This document shows positions 58,908 to 64,000 of a DNA stretch of 64,000 nucleotides, piece after piece. The notes beneath the pieces are model-generated. The model searched no databases. It saw nothing but the letters and a program-made list of their open reading frames with translations, and was not told where the DNA came from. Each line of letters opens with the position of its first letter. The first letter of the stretch is position 1. The translations under genes were made by a program, and so were the position numbers. Origin of the DNA: JANQMY01 sp965227095 (GTDB lineage Bacteria; Pseudomonadota; Alphaproteobacteria; JANQMY01); NCBI GenBank assembly GCA_965227095.1, contig CBDDFL010000001.1:1054001-1118000 (forward strand). The letters run 5' to 3'.

Positions 58908-59285
58908 TTAAGACAAATCCATGGCGTGCTGCTTAAGGGCGGCGAACGGCACGGCGTTGAGCGCGTTTTCGTGAGTTGATTGCATGAGAACGGGCGGTGC
59001 CACACCCGCTTCGAAGGCATCCATCCACCGTCCGGCGCAAACGCACCAGCGGTCTCCCGGTTTTAGCCCGTCAAAACCAAATTCGGGCCGTGGTGTGGAC
59101 AGATCATTTCCTTGCGCTTTTGAAAACGCCAAAAAGTCGGCGGTTACCTGGGTGCACACCGTGTGGTTGCCCATATCTTGCGGGCCCGTGTTGCAACACC
59201 CGTCCCGAAAGAAACCGGTCAACGGATTTTCCGAACAGGGAAGGATCGGTTCGCCCAGTACATTGCGGGCGGGGGCCTGTGTCAT
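58908..59285 (-). CDS. DUF2237 family protein
   Basis: 125 residues from ATG 59285, after AAGG. The family signatures are intact: NVLGEPILPCSENPLTGFFR, DGCCNTGPQDMGNHTVC, FLAFSKAQGNDLSTPRPEFG and KPGDRWCVCAGRW. The many conserved Cys suggest metal or redox chemistry, but no function is established. It begins 11 bases after the tandem GST-like gene on the same strand, so the two are an operon. Confidence 0.92.
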   Translation of the reverse strand: MTQAPARNVLGEPILPCSENPLTGFFRDGCCNTGPQDMGNHTVCTQVTADFLAFSKAQGNDLSTPRPEFGFDGLKPGDRWCVCAGRWMDAFEAGVAPPVLMQSTHENALNAVPFAALKQHAMDLS

Positions 59286-59296
59286 GATCAAGAACC

Positions 59297-60064
59297 TTAA
59301 GCGCTGTACGTGTCTTTCAGATAGTCGAGGATGTCCTGGCTTTCGAACAAACCTTCATCCGTATTCGGATCAAAAAGATAAGGAATGGCCACTTGCCCAG
59401 TGCGCGATTTGAGGTCGCGGCGGCTTTCGATGGGGGATTCGTAATCCGGAAAGAACTGCTTCCGAATAGCAGGTAATGCCCAGTCTTGCACATTGGCGCG
59501 ACCGGCATTGTGCAGAATATAGGGGATTTCCATCTCGCACAGCAGTTCCCGCACCGGGCGCGCAAAGGGGCTTGCCTCAAAGCTCCATAGTTCAAGCGGG
59601 TCGTCCGGTTCGCGCGAGGGCCGCACATTGATACCCCGGCCCCCCCGAACCGCGCCGACGGCGGCGGCGCTGATCACTTGCAGCGGCGTTGGAATCTGCC
59701 AGGCCAAACCGGGGCGGCGGCCCCCATAGGCCTCGAACAGATATTCGATAATGTCCATGGATTCGTACATTTCCAGGCCGGTGTTCGGATCCACCAGATA
59801 GGGGAATTGCATCATGCCGCCGCGTGCTTGCACTTCAGGGCGGAAACGTTTGCCCCCCTTGGGGCAGGGCAGGATCAGCACGCTTAAGTCCAGTTCCGTC
59901 AGGGCTTCACGGACCAAGCGGCAAAAGGGGCACCCTTCAAACTCGTAGAGCATCAACATTTGCTCTGGTTTTTCCGCGGCCGGGTTTGTGTTGACACCGG
60001 CCCAGGGGCGCAAGCTGAGGGCGGCCGTTGCGGTCAAGACGTCGAAAGTGGAGGCGATAGACAT
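59297..60064 (-). CDS. Protein with two tandem GST N-terminal (thioredoxin-like) domains
   Basis: 255 residues from ATG 60064. Two thioredoxin-fold GST_N domains. The first (about residues 35-115) has YEFEGCPFCRLVREALTELD with a CPFC redox pair, FPYLVDPNTGLEMYESMDII. The second (about 155-250) has WSFEASPFARPVRELLCEME, with the Cys pair lost, and IPYLFDPNTDEGLFESQDIL. No helical GST_C domain is present. Glutathione binding by the first domain is likely, and the second may be structural. Operon with DUF2237. Confidence 0.86.
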   Translation of the reverse strand: MSIASTFDVLTATAALSLRPWAGVNTNPAAEKPEQMLMLYEFEGCPFCRLVREALTELDLSVLILPCPKGGKRFRPEVQARGGMMQFPYLVDPNTGLEMYESMDIIEYLFEAYGGRRPGLAWQIPTPLQVISAAAVGAVRGGRGINVRPSREPDDPLELWSFEASPFARPVRELLCEMEIPYILHNAGRANVQDWALPAIRKQFFPDYESPIESRRDLKSRTGQVAIPYLFDPNTDEGLFESQDILDYLKDTYSA

Positions 60065-60300
60065 TCTGGAGGCCTTTAAACAAGTGAGGTCTGAGGTCAC
60101 AGATAGGCCGGTGTTCGCGCCAAGGCAAGGGAAAGCGACCGCTTATGTGTGCATTGCCTGGCGCAGACGGAAGCGTCTCATCGGGTGGAGCGCCCGATTT
60201 GTTGCGCCAAGGTCATCACTATCATGATCACGTTGAAAGTGCCTCTGTCATTGGAGGCTCGATCTTCTGCAAATGGCAGAAGGTGTGCGAATGCCCGTGA

Positions 60301-60315
60301 TTGAATGTCATTCAA
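60301..60315. promoter_or_regulatory. Palindrome upstream of the NTF2/LLM operon
   Basis: TTGAATG-T-CATTCAA, a perfect 7+1+7 palindrome 81 bases before the NTF2-like start. Two smaller inverted pairs lie just before it (GCCTC/GAGGC at 60241-60258 and CTTCTGC/GCAGAAG at 60264-60282). It is probably an operator, with the regulator not identified. Confidence 0.55.
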
Positions 60316-60396
60316 AAGATGACCATTACGCACCGGGTAATTGAGCCCACTTGATCAACCGCTACACTTTTGCCGATCAAATGGAAGGGGGCTCAC

Positions 60397-60759
60397 ATGA
60401 GCGAATTACAGAAACTTGTCGATGGTTATTTCACAATGTGGAACGAGACGGACGAAACGAAACGGTTGAAGGTCATCCAAACGATCTGGAGTGACGATGC
60501 CGTCTCGGTGGATCCGATGGTGAAAGTGGTTGGACATGGTGAAATCGGAACAATGGTGGAAAACTTTCAGGGCAATTATCCCGGCCACAAATTTGCGCAA
60601 CGGGGGGACCTGACGGAACATCACGATCGCTTACAATTCTATTGGCGCATGGTCGATCCGGATGGTGTCGTAAAACTCTCGGGTCAAGATTGTGTCCGCT
60701 TGTCTGATGATGGCCGCATTCAAGATCTTGCCGGCTTCTTTGACGCCACGCCGGTTTAA
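60397..60759 (+). CDS. NTF2/SnoaL-like protein
   Basis: 120 residues from ATG 60397, after AAGGGGG. Short NTF2-fold protein: LQKLVDGYFTMWNETDETKR, IWSDDAVSVDPMVKVVGHGE, QFYWRMVDPDGVVKLSGQDC and IQDLAGFFDATPV. It ends four bases before the LLM gene, which lacks its own good ribosome site, so the two are coupled. It may work on the same compound as the LLM oxidoreductase. Confidence 0.87.
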   Translation: MSELQKLVDGYFTMWNETDETKRLKVIQTIWSDDAVSVDPMVKVVGHGEIGTMVENFQGNYPGHKFAQRGDLTEHHDRLQFYWRMVDPDGVVKLSGQDCVRLSDDGRIQDLAGFFDATPV

Positions 60760-60763
60760 CAGC

Positions 60764-61714
60764 ATGAAGGCCGGCTTTTTACTTCCGACCAGAAATGTTG
60801 TGACCGGCCGGGCGCCACCATCATTGGCCATGAGGTCAATGGTGGCCAGCGCCGGCCGGTTGGATGCTTTGGGCTATGATTCTTTGTGGGTCGGCGACTC
60901 GCTTATGGGGCGTCCCCGTCCTGAGCCGATTTCAGTTTTGTCGGCGATGGCCATGGTCACCGACACCATCAAACTTGGAACAGCGGCCCTTTTGCCAGCG
61001 ATGCGACATCCGCTGCAATTGGCGCAGCAAGCGGCAACCTTGGACCTTATCTCAGAGGGACGCTTGATTTTGGGGGTCGGCGTTGGCTTCCCAAATGATC
61101 AAACAAAGCTCGAATTGGACGCACTTGAAATCGCGTTTGACACACGGGGCCGGCGTTGCCATGAAGCAATTGCCTGGTGCAAATCTCTGTGGGGTGGTGA
61201 AGCGCCGTCCAATCCTGAGTTTTGGACCTTGGACCCTGATTGGCGCACCGACCCCAGACCGGCGCAACCTAACGGACCGCGGTTTTGGCTGGGAGGCGCT
61301 ACGGATGCAACGTGTCGCCGCGTGGCGCGGTCTTATGACGGTTGGATGCCAACCAGCCCCTCGCCGGAAAAATTCAAGCATGGTTGGCAGGTTGTGTGCG
61401 ACGAGGCCGAGAAATGTGGTCGTGATGTTAAAGACATCACCACATGTTCCGTTCTCACCCTTTCTTTGGACAATGATCCGAACATGGCTCAAAATAAACT
61501 GCGACACTTCATCGAAACATATTATGGCGCACCTTTGGAAACGGCACGAGAAATCGTGGGGTGTGCTGCTGGTACGGTGGAAGATGTTATCGAACGGATT
61601 AAGGCTTTTGAGGAGGTTGGTGTCGAACATTTAATCTTACGCTTTGCAGCGGAAGACCAGTCCGCCGAAATCGAAAGATGGGCGGAACCGTTGATGAACG
61701 CGATGCGCGCCTAG
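60764..61714 (+). CDS. LLM class flavin/F420-dependent oxidoreductase
   Basis: 316 residues from ATG 60764, four bases after the NTF2-like stop. TIM-barrel luciferase-like fold: RLDALGYDSLWVGDSLMGRP near the N-terminus, LGTAALLPAMRHPLQLAQQA, LISEGRLILGVGVGFPNDQT and RFWLGGATDATCRRVARSYD then GWMPTSPSPEKF. Flavin (FMN or F420) supports oxidation or reduction of an unknown organic compound. Bacterial alphaproteobacterial members are mostly uncharacterised. Convergent with a second LLM gene. Confidence 0.9.
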   Translation: MKAGFLLPTRNVVTGRAPPSLAMRSMVASAGRLDALGYDSLWVGDSLMGRPRPEPISVLSAMAMVTDTIKLGTAALLPAMRHPLQLAQQAATLDLISEGRLILGVGVGFPNDQTKLELDALEIAFDTRGRRCHEAIAWCKSLWGGEAPSNPEFWTLDPDWRTDPRPAQPNGPRFWLGGATDATCRRVARSYDGWMPTSPSPEKFKHGWQVVCDEAEKCGRDVKDITTCSVLTLSLDNDPNMAQNKLRHFIETYYGAPLETAREIVGCAAGTVEDVIERIKAFEEVGVEHLILRFAAEDQSAEIERWAEPLMNAMRA

Positions 61715-61755
61715 TTCTGGTTTTCGGAACCCGGTTCGATTGGGGCGTCCGCCGC

Positions 61756-62601
61756 TTACGACAAAAAGGAAGAAAGTCGAGCGGCGTGAAGATCCAGTGC
61801 GGCCAGTACTTGGTCTTCCTCAACAGGAGGCAGCGTGACGATGACGCGTGCAATGCCGGCGTCCCTGTATTGCTGAACCATGTCCGGGTCTCCGTTGGAC
61901 GAATACACACTGACGATCACCTCGTCCGGATTGCGTCCGGCCTTTTCAAAGGCATCCTTTAACTGCGGTATTTTTCCGATAATGTCGCCATACCCTTCGA
62001 TTGGGATCCAGCCATCCATGTATGCTGCAATATCTGCAAAGTTTCGCGCCGTCGCGCGAGAGCCTAGGTGAAGTGGGGGCCGGGGGCTTTGGGCGGGCTT
62101 GGGCCAGGACCAACTGGGTTCTACAGAAACATAAGATCCTTGGTATCCTCCCACATCGTTGCGCCACAATTCCTCCATCAGACCTATTTTGTCTTTCATG
62201 ATTGGACCGGCGTCTGACAATTTGACACGGTGGGTGGCGAACTCTTCTTCGTTCCAGCCATAGCCAATGCCAAACTCGAAGCGGCCATCGCTTAACCAAT
62301 CGAGGGTCGCCACCTCTTTTGCGGTAATCACTGCGTCGCGAATGGGAACCATTGCCACACCTGTGCCCACACGGAGGGTTTTGGTAACGGCGGCGGCCGC
62401 AGCAAGGGTAACAAAGGGGTCGCAGGTTCTTTTGTACCATTCCGGTAAATCCCCGCCGGGCCACGGGGTTTTGCGACTGGCGGGGAGATGCGTTTTTTCA
62501 GGCACCCACAGCGACTCGAACCCGCGCTCTTCCAAGGCCGGCGCAAGTTTTGTCATTTTGATGGTTTGGTCGGTGGCAAATATCATGGCGCCGATCTTCA
62601 T
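61756..62601 (-). CDS. LLM class flavin/F420-dependent oxidoreductase
   Basis: 281 residues from ATG 62601, with AAGGA eight bases before it. Barrel motifs: LAPALEERGFESLWVPEKTH, VGTGVAMVPIRDAVITAKEV, LSDGRFEFGIGYGWNEEEFA and PPLHLGSRATARNFADIAAY, then MDGWIPIEGYG. It groups with TIGR03619-like LLM proteins. It follows the thioesterase gene after 12 bases on the same strand. It is not a close copy of the neighbouring LLM at 60764-61714. Confidence 0.91.
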   Translation of the reverse strand: MKIGAMIFATDQTIKMTKLAPALEERGFESLWVPEKTHLPASRKTPWPGGDLPEWYKRTCDPFVTLAAAAAVTKTLRVGTGVAMVPIRDAVITAKEVATLDWLSDGRFEFGIGYGWNEEEFATHRVKLSDAGPIMKDKIGLMEELWRNDVGGYQGSYVSVEPSWSWPKPAQSPRPPLHLGSRATARNFADIAAYMDGWIPIEGYGDIIGKIPQLKDAFEKAGRNPDEVIVSVYSSNGDPDMVQQYRDAGIARVIVTLPPVEEDQVLAALDLHAARLSSFLS

Positions 62602-62613
62602 GGGTGAGTCCTT

Positions 62614-63252
62614 CTATGGTTTCGACTTGGGCCAACGCATCTGACCGAGAATCTCTGCGTTCTCATTTTCACGCGTGGCATTATCCAAAAGTTTCTGGCG
62701 ATCTGCCGGGTCGTCCATGTGTTCAGCGAACGAGCGGTACAGGGCGGCACCACCCAATTCCAAAGCCGCTAAGATTTCGGCCTGTTCCTCGATGCATTTG
62801 TTCGAAAATAAGTTGGTCATTGTTTCGGCAGGCGTCAGGATACGGCTGAGCTTATAGGTTACCTGTGCGCTTGCGACGAGGGCCCCATCTTTGGTGGCGA
62901 TCGTGACACTGCAGAAACACACAGTGCCGCCGCGACGGGTCACCTCCGCCGTTGCAACAAGGTCGGTCCCACGCGCGGCCGACATAAATGATAAAGACAA
63001 GCCGATGGTGAGGCCCCGATATTGATTGGGATCTTCCACAGTGCTCCAGGCGGCAGCGGTGGCGGCGCAATCTGCCAAACTTAAAATCGCCCCGCCATGC
63101 ACAATGGTGCCAATGGTGGTGTTGTCCTGCCGAAACGGCATCTCATACACGGCGCGATCAGGGCTTACGCCCGCGCAGGAAATTCCCAGTTTCGAGGCGA
63201 GGGGGGATAGTTGGTCTTCAAGTTGATGCCGGGCAAAGCGCGGATCGGCCAT
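62614..63252 (-). CDS. PaaI-type hotdog thioesterase
   Basis: 212 residues from ATG 63252, after GGGAGG. The hotdog domain spans residues about 20-150, with the PaaI motif T-I-V-H-G-G-A-I-L-S-L-A-D (His52, Gly53, Gly54, Asp61) and TIATKDGALVASAQVTYKL. A C-terminal extension of about 60 residues (LDNATRENENAEILGQMRW) is not part of the usual fold and is helical. It hydrolyses acyl- or aryl-CoA thioesters. Operon with the LLM gene. Confidence 0.9.
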   Translation of the reverse strand: MADPRFARHQLEDQLSPLASKLGISCAGVSPDRAVYEMPFRQDNTTIGTIVHGGAILSLADCAATAAAWSTVEDPNQYRGLTIGLSLSFMSAARGTDLVATAEVTRRGGTVCFCSVTIATKDGALVASAQVTYKLSRILTPAETMTNLFSNKCIEEQAEILAALELGGAALYRSFAEHMDDPADRQKLLDNATRENENAEILGQMRWPKSKP

Positions 63253-63395
63253 CGCAGCCTCCCAATGTTTTCGAAGCGTCAAGGGAACGGCGTTCAACAG
63301 AAAACAAGCGGGGCTTTGGCGCAATTACCTGGAAGGTATTTGCCAATGGGAAAGGCATGTGGATTCTAAACTTTTTGGCAGGCAAAAGAGATCAC

Positions 63396-64000
63396 ATGGC
63401 GCTGTTAGACAAGGATGCCCTTGGCCGGGTCGTTCGGGCCGATGGCAAACGGATTCATTATTTGCAGGGGGGTGACGGCAAAACGCCCCTTGTGTATGTC
63501 CCCGGCTTGGGCGTGTGGAGCCCGCACCATCGTGTGGTGCATGAAAAATTGTCGAAGGTGTCCAGAGCCTATCTGTTTGACCGGCCCGGATATGGCTGGA
63601 GCGAATTGGGGTCTTTGCCCCGAACCATTGAAGCGAATGCGCGAGATCTAGACGCGGCCTTCCTGGCTGCGGGGATCGATGTTCCGGCGGTAATCGCCGG
63701 TCATTCTTACGGTGGCTTGGTTGCACTCAGTTTCGCGGCGCTTTTTCCCGGCAAGGTTAAGGCGATCATATTGGTTGATAGTGCCCATCCGGACCAATGG
63801 CAGCGCTTTCCCCCGGCGATCGGGAGCCTCATCAAAGACCGCCCGCCACTCCTCTACCGCCAAGCAGCCCTCGCGGCGGTGGGGCAGTTTGAGCCTACTC
63901 TCGACGACCATCGGTATTCGATGACAGAGCCGGCGGATGAAGCGGCTGTGCTGGCGGCGACGGCGGAACCTGGGGTGCATGTGGCCATGGCGTCCGAACT
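63396..64000 (+). CDS. Alpha/beta hydrolase (cut by the right edge)
   Basis: The frame opens at ATG 63396 with AGAG before it and runs past the window end, with 201 codons visible. The features are VYVPGLGVWS (oxyanion region), FDRPGYGWSEL and the nucleophile elbow G-H-S-Y-G-G (Ser104), then AIILVDSAHPDQW. The acid and His lie beyond the edge. It is likely an esterase, lactonase or epoxide-hydrolase relative. It is divergent from the thioesterase gene. Confidence 0.85.
   Translation, partial: MALLDKDALGRVVRADGKRIHYLQGGDGKTPLVYVPGLGVWSPHHRVVHEKLSKVSRAYLFDRPGYGWSELGSLPRTIEANARDLDAAFLAAGIDVPAVIAGHSYGGLVALSFAALFPGKVKAIILVDSAHPDQWQRFPPAIGSLIKDRPPLLYRQAALAAVGQFEPTLDDHRYSMTEPADEAAVLAATAEPGVHVAMASE

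Overview
The window comes from a bacterial chromosome, most likely an alphaproteobacterium. I judge this from the moderately high G+C, the mix of TonB receptor, LLM/SDR/FMO redox enzymes and TetR regulators, a soluble transhydrogenase with a cyanide-insensitive cytochrome bd, and palindromic intergenic repeats typical of that class. Order and genus cannot be fixed from this stretch. I saw no rRNA, tRNA, insertion sequence, integrase or CRISPR array. Both edges cut genes: a hybrid histidine kinase on the left and an alpha/beta hydrolase on the right.

Layout. 1-4.0 kb: two hybrid histidine kinases flanking an alpha/beta hydrolase. 4.2-7.1 kb: a Tag-like DNA glycosylase and an MFS/SDR operon. 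7.07-11.2 kb: cyanide-insensitive bd oxidase (cydA, cydB and a 40-residue DUF2474 subunit) and the soluble transhydrogenase. 11.3-17.8 kb: SDR, ABC-F ATPase, DUF7684-like, DUF547 lipoprotein, nucleotidyltransferase and sulfatase. 17.8-18.9 kb: a redoxin whose frame is interrupted by one TGA, read here as selenocysteine. 19-23.3 kb: a TetR-controlled molybdopterin oxidoreductase and a WYL regulator with its small target gene. 24-35 kb: two peroxiredoxins, a PQQ alcohol dehydrogenase with a flavin monooxygenase, a formyltransferase-like protein, a YeiH transporter and a TPR-sulfotransferase. 32.3-32.5 and 36.5-36.9 kb: three unannotated 27-30 residue hydrophobic peptides. 37-45.5 kb: XRE regulator, Hsp20, TonB receptor and a TetR-controlled flavoprotein/membrane protein/MFS operon. 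46.3-56.4 kb: an exopolysaccharide cluster (initiating transferase, two glycosyltransferases, polymerase, flippase, Wzc-like co-polymerase/kinase, GH16 hydrolase). 57-64 kb: SDR, diacylglycerol-kinase-like protein, DUF2237, tandem GST-like protein, NTF2/LLM pair, second LLM, thioesterase and hydrolase.

Themes. Much of the window handles redox chemistry and oxidation of lipophilic compounds, with small repressors beside the operons they probably control, often with visible palindromic operators. The exopolysaccharide block is a coherent Wzx/Wzy-type module, but no outer-membrane exporter is seen.

The two most unusual items are as follows. First, a family of three tiny membrane peptides sharing a core APVT-x3-x-QPF. 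Two of their leaders share a Crp-type site (TGTAA-N6-TCACA), a small hairpin and a strong ribosome site. Second, the UGA-containing redoxin has a bacterial SECIS-like hairpin at the expected distance.
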